Of a DNA stretch of 46,355 nucleotides, positions 40,353 to 46,355 are shown piece after piece. Source of the DNA: Fimenecus sp051881335 (lineage in GTDB: Bacteria; Bacillota; Clostridia; Oscillospirales; Acutalibacteraceae); contig JBJEPR010000164.1 of assembly GCA_051881335.1 (NCBI GenBank), positions 1 through 46,355 on the forward strand, in the 5' to 3' direction. Position numbers and translations under genes: made by a program. Every line of letters begins with the position of its first letter. Position 1 is the stretch's first letter. The notes under the pieces are model-generated. The model ran no database searches. It had not been told where the DNA came from and saw only the letters and a program-made list of their open reading frames with translations.

Positions 40353-40430
40353 GAAATGCCGCGTCCGGGGATTGCCTTTGGCGAGGGTTTCGCCTGTGCG
40401 AAACAAATTTAAATTTAGCGTAGGATTTAC

Positions 40431-40546
40431 GGAACGGTCAAGACCGTTCCCTACGCGTTGTCATTCTGAGCCGTTAGGCGAAGAATCTCGTTTTGCCCAT
40501 TCTATATTTTGTTCTGTTTGAGATCCTTCGCTACGCTCAGGATGAC
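40431..40546. repeat. Dispersed palindromic repeat, copy E
   Basis: Here the satellite GGAACGGTC AA GACCGTTCC (40431-40450) precedes the unit (40460-40546), in the order seen in copy B and opposite to copy A. It fills most of the 347-base gap at 40292-40638, along with a promoter and a terminator. Confidence 0.85.
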
Positions 40547-40590
40547 AAATAAAAATTTTTGTTTCCACTCCAAAATCTTCTGCAACACAA

Positions 40591-40616
40591 AAACCCGCCG
40601 ATTTTCGACGGGTTTT
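40591..40616 (-). terminator. Terminator of the M28 peptidase gene
   Basis: AAACCCGCCGA / TCGACGGGTTT with one mismatch; on the minus strand the stem runs into GGGTTTTTGTG. Confidence 0.7.
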
Positions 40617-40638
40617 TACATTTAAAAACAAAATTCAA

Positions 40639-41880
40639 TTACTGCTTTGCGCCGTTGTCGAACATTTCGAGCACCTTGGCGCTGACCGCGAAGCAACCTG
40701 CAAGTCCTTCCAAATTCATATTGTCATAGGTGTCACGGCGGGTATGGTAGTAGTCTTCCAGCTTATGATTTAAACCTGTAATACCGGTCGCGCGGAAGCC
40801 TGCCTGTGCGAAGGCGGCAGAATCCGTTGCGCCGCCGAGCGGCGGAACCCAACCCTTTTTACAGGGAATATCCAATTCCTTCGCCGCTTCCATAAACAAG
40901 TCAGACACATCTTTGTCCGCCTTAACCGTACCGTTCAAATCGCGGTAGTTGGTCATCAAGAATTTCGGATCGTGAATGGTATCATAGGAATAAATGAAAG
41001 TCGGCACATCGTCAAATTCGCCTTTGTGCGCTTCACACCAAGCTTTTGCACCGCGCAAGCCCGCTTCTTCCGAGCCGGTCAGGACAACGCCGATTTCGGT
41101 GTTTTCCAATTCAATGCCTTCATCCTTGAGTGCTTTCAAAAGGGCAATCCCCATATAGCAACCGGAAAGGTTGTCGTTTGCGCCGTCAACCACGCGGTTT
41201 TTGTTCACCATCCAGTAAAGCCCAACCAAGAACGGCACAAACAGCAAGCCCCACATTGCCAATTTGAAAAGCAAAGAGCCTGTGTCGATAAGACCGAACG
41301 AAACGCCGTTCTGCGCAACGGCAATAATGGCAAGCACAAGATAATACACAGCACCGATACCGCAAAGCACTGCGTGCCCCTCAAAACCGACGCCGCCGAG
41401 CTTATAATTGACGGGCCATTCCCAAGCCGCATCGGGGTGACCGTTAAAGATAATACGGCGTTTGACTTCGCCTGTGCATTTTTTGATGGCCGTCACATTA
41501 TGACCGGTCTTTTCCTTAAAGCAACGGTCAATACATTTTTTATACACACCGAATTCCGCAAGCACGATGAAAAGCCCTGCAGCAATCAGCAAAATCGATG
41601 CCAACGGGAATACGAAAAACAGCGCAACGGCAAGCAAAACAAAGGTAATGGTGAAATAAATCCACCCGTAAAACGCGCCGGGATGTTCTTGAAACGCTTC
41701 CACATCGGCACGCTCACAGCCGCACTGCTCTTTGAGCACTTTCGCCATATATTCGCAAGCCTGCTGTTCCCCTTTGGAACCGGGCGCACGCTTTTCGAAC
41801 TTTTTGCAGATATATGTAATTTCTTTGAGCATATACTCTGCGGCGGCATCTTTTTTGTCAATGATTTTTTGTAAATCCAT
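40639..41880 (-). CDS. M28-family metallopeptidase with inserted membrane segments
   Basis: A 413-residue zinc aminopeptidase-like protein. The metal and catalytic residues appear in order: H148 in FNGHPDAAWEW, D236 in GANDNLSG, E271/E272 in TGSEEAG, D300 in YSYDTIHD and a His in YYHTRRDT. Two hydrophobic hairpins interrupt this: residues 71-108, before the first ligand, and 169-224, between H148 and D236, where ordinary M28 enzymes have only about ten residues. GGGGGAAAGG precedes the ATG. The result is a peptidase domain embedded at the membrane; its substrate is unknown. Confidence 0.85.
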   Translation of the reverse strand: MDLQKIIDKKDAAAEYMLKEITYICKKFEKRAPGSKGEQQACEYMAKVLKEQCGCERADVEAFQEHPGAFYGWIYFTITFVLLAVALFFVFPLASILLIAAGLFIVLAEFGVYKKCIDRCFKEKTGHNVTAIKKCTGEVKRRIIFNGHPDAAWEWPVNYKLGGVGFEGHAVLCGIGAVYYLVLAIIAVAQNGVSFGLIDTGSLLFKLAMWGLLFVPFLVGLYWMVNKNRVVDGANDNLSGCYMGIALLKALKDEGIELENTEIGVVLTGSEEAGLRGAKAWCEAHKGEFDDVPTFIYSYDTIHDPKFLMTNYRDLNGTVKADKDVSDLFMEAAKELDIPCKKGWVPPLGGATDSAAFAQAGFRATGITGLNHKLEDYYHTRRDTYDNMNLEGLAGCFAVSAKVLEMFDNGAKQ

Positions 41881-42013
41881 AGACCTTTCCCCCTAATAAA
41901 AATTTAGTATATTTTACCATAGTACAGCGCTGAAATTATGAATTTTATGTGAATAATATTTTAATAAAAAATGAATAAATAGTCAAAAGTTGAAAATGCG
42001 GCAATCTGTATAA

Positions 42014-42046
42014 AAATCGGGACACGCCTTACCCGTGTCCCGATTT
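42014..42046 (-). terminator. Terminator of the deacetylase gene
   Basis: AAATCGGGACACG, loop CCTTACC, CGTGTCCCGATTT: 13 pairs just after the stop at 42056; the minus exit runs into TTTTATAC. Confidence 0.8.
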
Positions 42047-42055
42047 CGGAATGCT

Positions 42056-43039
42056 TTACGCGGGCAAATCCCGCAAAGATTTAAACACATATCCTTCACT
42101 TTTGGCCCAGTCAATGATTCTGCCGAGTGCCTCGGCGTTATCCGGCGAAACCGAATGTAATAAAATCACCGCACCCGGGTGTAAACGGGCAGTCACCGTC
42201 TCAAAGGCGTAATCCGCGCCTTTTTGATTGTCCAAATCCCAGTCTGCATACGCCACGGACCAAAACACGCTCTTATACCCCAAAGAACCGACCAAATCCA
42301 ATGCGCTGTCGGAATATTCCCCCATCGGGAAGCGGAAAAACGGCTCACTGTACCCGAAATTCGTCCGCAAATAATCGTCCATACCCTTAATTTCCTCCGC
42401 CATTCGCAAACGCGTCAGCGTCGGAAAAGACGGGTGCTTGACAGAGTGATTGCCGACAATGTGTCCTTCGTTAATCATTCGCGCAATAAGCTCCGGATTG
42501 TCCTGCACCTGCGGGAGCGTACAGAAAAATGCCGCGGGTACCTGCTTTTCTTTCAGCGTATCTAAAATTTTTGCAGTATATCCGTTTTCGTAGCCGCAGT
42601 CAAAGGTCAGGTACAGCACCTTTTCTGTCGATTTTGTATCGAGGCAAACGGCGTTATAGCCATTCTCCGTGAAATATTTCTGATTATTGACCGAAGTCGT
42701 ATGCGGTTGTCCGTCCTTTGCCACGCCGTAACTGTATCCGATTTTTTCGGTTGAGAGCCCTTTGGTGTTTTCCGGGTCTTCCACTTTAAATTCCTGTAAC
42801 GGCAATGCGGGCAAGCCCGTATAGGTTGCGCCGTTTTGTAAAACCGGCGTATCTGCCGTCGCAGGCAACACCTGTACGGGTGTTGTCGTTGCTTCATCCA
42901 GTTCCTCCGGCGGTGGCACGGTGGTTGCTGCATCGGACTGCGGCGCAGTGGTATTCGGTAAATCCTGCCGCGCTCTGCCGCAGGCGCAAAACCCTGCTGT
43001 CATCGCCAGACAAAGTAAAATACAAATTATTTTTTTCAT
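42056..43039 (-). CDS. PdaA-like polysaccharide deacetylase
   Basis: NodB-fold deacetylase, likely acting on N-acetylmuramic acid of peptidoglycan as PdaA does during spore cortex formation. The protein begins MKKIICILLCLAMTAGFCAC, a signal peptide with a possible lipobox Cys, then a Thr/Pro/Ala-rich linker (residues about 25-65). The catalytic block TFDCGYENGYTAKILD carries the PdaA-type DxGYENGYT, GNHSVKHPS the zinc histidines, FRFPMGEYS and LLHSVS the remaining motifs. ATG at 43039 gives 327 residues; ATG at 43060 would put a charged extension before the signal peptide. Confidence 0.9.
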   Translation of the reverse strand: MKKIICILLCLAMTAGFCACGRARQDLPNTTAPQSDAATTVPPPEELDEATTTPVQVLPATADTPVLQNGATYTGLPALPLQEFKVEDPENTKGLSTEKIGYSYGVAKDGQPHTTSVNNQKYFTENGYNAVCLDTKSTEKVLYLTFDCGYENGYTAKILDTLKEKQVPAAFFCTLPQVQDNPELIARMINEGHIVGNHSVKHPSFPTLTRLRMAEEIKGMDDYLRTNFGYSEPFFRFPMGEYSDSALDLVGSLGYKSVFWSVAYADWDLDNQKGADYAFETVTARLHPGAVILLHSVSPDNAEALGRIIDWAKSEGYVFKSLRDLPA

Positions 43040-43063
43040 TCTTTTTTCATTTTTCCTCATAAC

Positions 43064-43094
43064 AAGATACCCGCAGACAGTCTGCGGGTATCTT
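43064..43094 (-). terminator. Terminator of the 61-residue protein gene
   Basis: AAGATACCCGCAGA, loop CAG, TCTGCGGGTATCTT: 14 perfect pairs, 6 bases after the stop. Confidence 0.75.
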
Positions 43095-43099
43095 CTCGC

Positions 43100-43285
43100 T
43101 TATTTCATCATATATTGCATATTGTCCACAAGACCGCCGATGGTGTTTGCCGCTTTTTTAGCGACCTTTCGCGCCTTTCGTTTCGTCGAACTGCCGCGCA
43201 TTGCCGCGCCGACCATTGCCACAGCACCGCCGACTGCCAAACTGACGCCGACCGCTTTTGCGGCAGATTGCATTTGTGCTTGCAT
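43100..43285 (-). CDS. Small Gly/Ala-rich membrane-seeking protein, unknown
   Basis: A 61-residue protein with a strong AGGAGGG 7 bases before the ATG and its own terminator. Residues 7-30 (AAKAVGVSLAVGGAVAMVGA) form a Gly/Ala/Val helix with GxxxG-like spacing. A cluster of Arg/Lys (TKRKARKVAKK) and an amphipathic end, GGLVDNMQYMMK, follow. I recognise no family. Its upstream region 43286-43397 holds no further gene. Confidence 0.6.
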   Translation of the reverse strand: MQAQMQSAAKAVGVSLAVGGAVAMVGAAMRGSSTKRKARKVAKKAANTIGGLVDNMQYMMK

Positions 43286-43397
43286 TACATTTCCCTCCTA
43301 AATAGATTTGTATTTCTATTTTGTGCGGAAAAAACAACCCCATACGAAGCAAAGCATAACGAAATCGGAAAAATTTTCAAAATGAAGCGTAAAAAGA

Positions 43398-44387
43398 TTA
43401 CTGTGTATCGTGAATATTTTCCTTTTTTGTTTCTGTATTTTCAAGCGTATTTTTCTCAACAATATACCGCGGGCGCGCCTTTGTCTCTGCATACATTTTC
43501 CCGATATATTCGCCGATTACGCCCAGGCAGAAAATTTGAAGGCCGCCGAGCAGAAAAATCACACACAAAAGACTTGTCCAGCCCTGCACGGTGTAGCCGA
43601 ACAGCTTGATAATCACCGTAACCACCACGGCAATCAAACTAACCAGCGATATGAAAAAGCCTAAGCCCGTAATCAGCTTCAACGGCCGCACGGAAAGACT
43701 GGTAATCCCGTTAAAGCCAAGCGACAGCATTTTGGAAAGCGGATAGTGGCTCTCCCCTGCCATACGCTCTTTACGGTCATAATAGACCGACGAGCTTTTA
43801 AAGCCGACCAACGGGATAAGCCCGCGCAAAAACAAATTGACCTCGTGAAACTGCGAGAGCGCCTCTAACGCGCAGCGGCTCATCAGGCGGTAATCCGCGT
43901 GATTATATACTACCTCTGCGCCGAGCAAATTCAAAATTTTGTAATACCATTTTGCCGTGGTGCGCTTAAACACGGTGTCAGTATCGCGCGCGGCGCGCAC
44001 GCCGTACACAATCTCGGCACCGTCTGCATATTCGTCCAGCATTTTATCCATTGCATTCACATCGTCTTGCCCGTCGCAGTCAATGGATATGGTGATGTCC
44101 GCATAATTTTTTGCCGTCATCAGCCCTGCCAAAAGTGCATTCTGATGCCCTTGGTTGCGGCTGAGTTTTAAGCCTTCCAACCGCGGATTTTTTGCGCGCA
44201 AATCCGAAATAACCGCCCAAGTGCCGTCTTTACTGCCGTCATCAACAAACAGCACGCGGCTTTTTTCGGAAATCCGCCTGCTTTGTATTAAAGCAGACAG
44301 TTTGTCCGCAAACAAAGTGTTTGTTACGGGCAAAACCTTTTCCTCGTTATAGCAGGGAATGACAATATATAAAATCGGTGCGTCCAT
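43398..44387 (-). CDS. Family 2 glycosyltransferase (polyprenyl-phosphate type, GtrB-like)
   Basis: A membrane glycosyltransferase that probably moves a sugar from a nucleotide donor to undecaprenyl phosphate. The ATG at 44387 has GGAGGCATAAT upstream (329 residues); the longer frame to 44597 crosses the promoter. GT-A motifs: VIPCYNEEKVLP, VDDGSKDGTW, GHQNALLAG, SIDCDGQDD (metal-binding DxD) and KRTTAKWYYKILN. Two C-terminal helices (about 235-260 and 270-295) end with VIGEYIGKMYAETKARPRY, typical of DPM1/GtrB proteins. Confidence 0.92.
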   Translation of the reverse strand: MDAPILYIVIPCYNEEKVLPVTNTLFADKLSALIQSRRISEKSRVLFVDDGSKDGTWAVISDLRAKNPRLEGLKLSRNQGHQNALLAGLMTAKNYADITISIDCDGQDDVNAMDKMLDEYADGAEIVYGVRAARDTDTVFKRTTAKWYYKILNLLGAEVVYNHADYRLMSRCALEALSQFHEVNLFLRGLIPLVGFKSSSVYYDRKERMAGESHYPLSKMLSLGFNGITSLSVRPLKLITGLGFFISLVSLIAVVVTVIIKLFGYTVQGWTSLLCVIFLLGGLQIFCLGVIGEYIGKMYAETKARPRYIVEKNTLENTETKKENIHDTQ

Positions 44388-44415
44388 ATTATGCCTCCGA
44401 AGTTCAGATACTATA

Positions 44416-44444
44416 ATAATACCGATTTGCGCGCCCCCTGTCAA
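44416..44444 (-). promoter_or_regulatory. Promoter of the glycosyltransferase gene
   Basis: Minus strand TTGACA (44444-44439), a 17-base spacer and TATTAT (44421-44416). A clear consensus promoter. Confidence 0.8.
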
Positions 44445-44456
44445 GCATAGCGTGGC

Positions 44457-44485
44457 TTTACTTTTCGCCTGTTCCTTGCTATAAT
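44457..44485 (+). promoter_or_regulatory. trmL promoter
   Basis: TTTACT (44457-44462), 17 bases, TATAAT (44480-44485) with extended TGC. It is back to back with the glycosyltransferase promoter. Confidence 0.7.
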
Positions 44486-44521
44486 ACAGAAAATCGAAAC
44501 TCAAAAACGGAAGTGGAAAAA

Positions 44522-45025
44522 ATGTCGTTAAATATTGTATTGGTTGAACCCGAAATTCCGCAAAATACGGGGAATATTGCCCGCACCTGTGCTGCAACAG
44601 GCGCGCGATTGCATTTGGTAGGCCCGATGGGCTTTAAAATCGATGACAAAAAATTAAAGCGTGCGGGGCTCGATTATTGGCAACTTTTAGACATTACCTA
44701 TTATGATTCTTTGCAGGAATTTTTGGAGAAAACCCCGCAGGACAACAATTTTTTCTTTTTCACAACCAAGGGAAAACACATTCATTCTGATTTAGTATAT
44801 CCCGAAAACGCGTATTTATTTTTCGGAAAAGAAACCAAAGGACTGCCCGAATGGCTGTTGCACGAAAATCCCGATTTCTGCGCGCGGTTGCCGATGCTCA
44901 ACAACGCCCACGCGCGGAGTTTAAACCTCTCCAACACCGTTGCCGTGGCAGTTTTTGAGGTCTTGCGGCAATGGGGATACCCCGAACTGTTGTGTGAGGG
45001 GCACTTGCGGGAATATGCGGATTGA
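44522..45025 (+). CDS. trmL: tRNA (cytidine/uridine-2'-O)-methyltransferase TrmL
   Basis: SPOUT-fold enzyme that methylates the 2'-O of the wobble base of certain leucine tRNAs. The 167-residue protein, started at ATG 44522, has the family opening LNIVLVEPEIPQNTGNIART, GARLHLVGPMGF, FFGKETKGLPEWLL and the knot motif LNLSNTVAVAVFEVLRQ. The length is normal, so the gene is intact up to its stop. A phage-derived ADP-ribosyltransferase reading frame starts on that stop. Confidence 0.94.
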   Translation: MSLNIVLVEPEIPQNTGNIARTCAATGARLHLVGPMGFKIDDKKLKRAGLDYWQLLDITYYDSLQEFLEKTPQDNNFFFFTTKGKHIHSDLVYPENAYLFFGKETKGLPEWLLHENPDFCARLPMLNNAHARSLNLSNTVAVAVFEVLRQWGYPELLCEGHLREYAD

Positions 45026-46098
45026 GAATTGTCGCGGCGGGGTTGTTTCACCCGAACTGCAAACACACGCTGACCTCATACAAAGAGGGCGCGCGGCCGT
45101 CACCGACTGTGGACGAGGAAAAAGTGAAAGAAAACTACCGCCTGGAACAACAGCAGCGCGCATTGGAACGGAAAATTCGATATTGGAAACGGCGCGCGGC
45201 GGCGGAATATGACCCGTCTGCAAAAAAAGTATACGAAAAGCAAGTCAAAACCGCAGAACAGAATTTGCGAATCTTTATAGCAGAGCACAAAGACACCCTG
45301 CGCCGTGACCCGTGGCGGGAAAAAACATACGATACACCAAATACTGCAAAAGGTCCGAACGCAGAGCAATTCAAACGCTATCAGAAGCGGCTCGGTGAGA
45401 ACGCGCCAAAGACCATAGAGGAATTTGAGCGCATCAAATACGGAGACGAAACAGCCTGGACAGAATTGCAAACGGAGTATCGATTTACGGGTATTGTAGA
45501 CAAACTGGTTTCAAAAAATTCTGATTTGCGTGTATACCGTTCGCCGGAGGAAATCCCTAGTGAATATAGTGACGCTGTGTTTGCGTTACCTTTGGAAGAA
45601 CAAAACGGACTGTATCACTACACGCATTACAAGGAAGGCATAAGAATGAACAAGTTTCTCGGAAAAGTACCTGGGACTGTTCTTTCCGATACGGAATTGC
45701 AACATCTAATAGATACGGAATCTGCGTTAAAGCATTGCAGTCTGCCGTATGATACAGTGCTGTGGCGCGGGACAGAAAGCAAATTGCTGGACGGATTTTC
45801 TGCTTTGCCTAAAAGAATTTCGGAATGGAAAAAATACAAACTATCATACAAAGGGTTTTCATCCACAAGTATTTTGAAAGATGCATCCTATATCGGAAAT
45901 CCGGACAAAAATGTGCAGTTGGTACTCATAAAAAGAGCAAATCGAGCGGGTGCGGCGTATGTTGAGGAAATCTCATATAACCGTGCAAATGGCGGGAAAT
46001 CAGAATACGAAGTTTTGTTGCAAAATGGTGCAGAATATCGTATAATAGAAGCACAAAAGTTTAAAGGGAAATATATTATCGTAGCGGAGGTGTTGTAA
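45022..46098 (+). CDS. Phage minor-capsid C-terminus fused to an ADP-ribosyltransferase, probably 5'-truncated
   Basis: A 358-residue frame. The first 90 residues (AAGLFHPNCKHTLTSY, then YRLEQQQRALERKIRYWKRR) match the end of phage minor capsid protein 2; the large N-terminal capsid part is missing. Residues about 150-358 are an ADP-ribosyltransferase exoenzyme domain with R249 in VLWRGTES, the S-T-S block GFSSTS (278-283) and E328-Y-E330, so the R-S-E catalytic set is complete. The only start near the end is TTG at 45022, overlapping the trmL TGA as in translational coupling, with no ribosome binding site of its own. It may be an adopted toxin or a prophage remnant. Base usage is more AT-rich than trmL's neighbours. 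Confidence 0.78.
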   Translation: MRIVAAGLFHPNCKHTLTSYKEGARPSPTVDEEKVKENYRLEQQQRALERKIRYWKRRAAAEYDPSAKKVYEKQVKTAEQNLRIFIAEHKDTLRRDPWREKTYDTPNTAKGPNAEQFKRYQKRLGENAPKTIEEFERIKYGDETAWTELQTEYRFTGIVDKLVSKNSDLRVYRSPEEIPSEYSDAVFALPLEEQNGLYHYTHYKEGIRMNKFLGKVPGTVLSDTELQHLIDTESALKHCSLPYDTVLWRGTESKLLDGFSALPKRISEWKKYKLSYKGFSSTSILKDASYIGNPDKNVQLVLIKRANRAGAAYVEEISYNRANGGKSEYEVLLQNGAEYRIIEAQKFKGKYIIVAEVL

Positions 46099-46099
46099 G

Positions 46100-46355
46100 A
46101 TGACAGACGAAGAACGAATTAAAGAGTACGAGAGGTTATGTGATGAAGCGCACAGTAATTTAGAAGCACCAATGCTTGGTGAGGTTCTAACTCCGCTTTG
46201 TATAAGTTGTACGCATATCGATATGAAATATGGAACATGGGACGAACCTGTATGTGACATTTTGGGAGAAAATCCGATTTATTTAGATTGTCATCATTAC
46301 GATTGCCAAAAATACCAACAAATTGAGGGCGTAGAGGATTGTTATTTACCTAAGC
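46100..46355 (+). CDS. Cys-rich small protein, cut off by the window end
   Basis: An open frame from ATG 46100 (MTDEERIKEYERLCDEAH) with GGAGGTGTTGTAAG upstream, one base after the ART stop. At least 85 residues are visible. Cys/His residues are spaced as in a metal site: CISCTHID, then a single Cys in PVCDILG, then CHHYDC and a final Cys. Similar short Cys-rich proteins accompany phage capsid genes. An immunity role for the ART toxin is possible by position only. Confidence 0.65.
   Translation, partial: MTDEERIKEYERLCDEAHSNLEAPMLGEVLTPLCISCTHIDMKYGTWDEPVCDILGENPIYLDCHHYDCQKYQQIEGVEDCYLPK

Noticed and set aside
40972..41874. 300-codon open frame on the plus strand
   Set aside because: Antisense of the M28 peptidase gene.

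Overview
The window looks like a chromosomal segment of a strictly anaerobic Gram-positive bacterium of the class Clostridia, most likely an Oscillospiraceae/Ruminococcaceae-type gut organism. This rests on gene content only: an Rnf complex, a trimeric HydABC-type [FeFe] hydrogenase, an anaerobic sulfatase maturase, Mini-RNase III (mrnC), a YitT protein, a T-box riboswitch, Bacillus-type LexA boxes and strong GGAGG ribosome binding sites. No rRNA, tRNA or CRISPR array was seen.

Layout. 1-5.8 kb (minus): cysE-cysS behind a cysteine T-box leader, then recA-recX-rimO-pgsA with a LexA box at recA. 5.9-6.5 kb (plus): rpmB and a tiny Cys-rich membrane protein. 6.6-13.6 kb (minus): one operon apbE, NusG-II protein, Gx protein, rnfCDGEAB, which builds and flavinylates a sodium/proton-pumping ferredoxin:NAD oxidoreductase. 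13.8-14.9 kb (plus): an iron-dependent alcohol dehydrogenase. 15.1-24 kb (minus): metA, a phosphoesterase, lepA-ybaK-hemW, mrnC-yitT and obgE, separated by dispersed palindromic repeats. 24.1-24.6 kb (plus): a small membrane protein whose promoter sits between two copies of the 11-mer found at recA, a candidate new SOS gene. 24.8-28.2 kb (minus): a vitamin B6 cluster, pdxK, an ECF S component, pdxS and pdxT, plus a radical SAM gene. It diverges from a MocR/PdxR regulator that is cut by one amber codon.

29.9-34.9 kb (plus): hydrogenase operon hydC, an ATPase-like gene, a thioredoxin-fold ferredoxin, hydB and hydA. Together with Rnf it links hydrogen, NADH and reduced ferredoxin. 35-38.2 kb (plus): a membrane-anchored Cys-type sulfatase and its radical SAM maturase. 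38.4-38.9 kb: an AT-rich divergent pair (ribbon-helix-helix protein and zinc-ribbon protein) around a perfect 30-bp palindrome. 38.9-44.4 kb (minus): a DUF4874-like protein, an M28 peptidase with membrane hairpins inserted in its catalytic domain, a PdaA-like deacetylase, a 61-residue protein and a glycosyltransferase. 44.5-46.4 kb (plus): trmL, then a phage minor-capsid tail fused to an ADP-ribosyltransferase that begins on the trmL stop codon, then a cut-off Cys-rich protein. This probably marks the edge of a prophage or its remnant.

The best candidates for undescribed biology are the SOS-box small membrane protein, the capsid/ART gene at the trmL stop, the amber-split PLP regulator, the doubled T-box antiterminator, and the M28 peptidase with intramembrane insertions.
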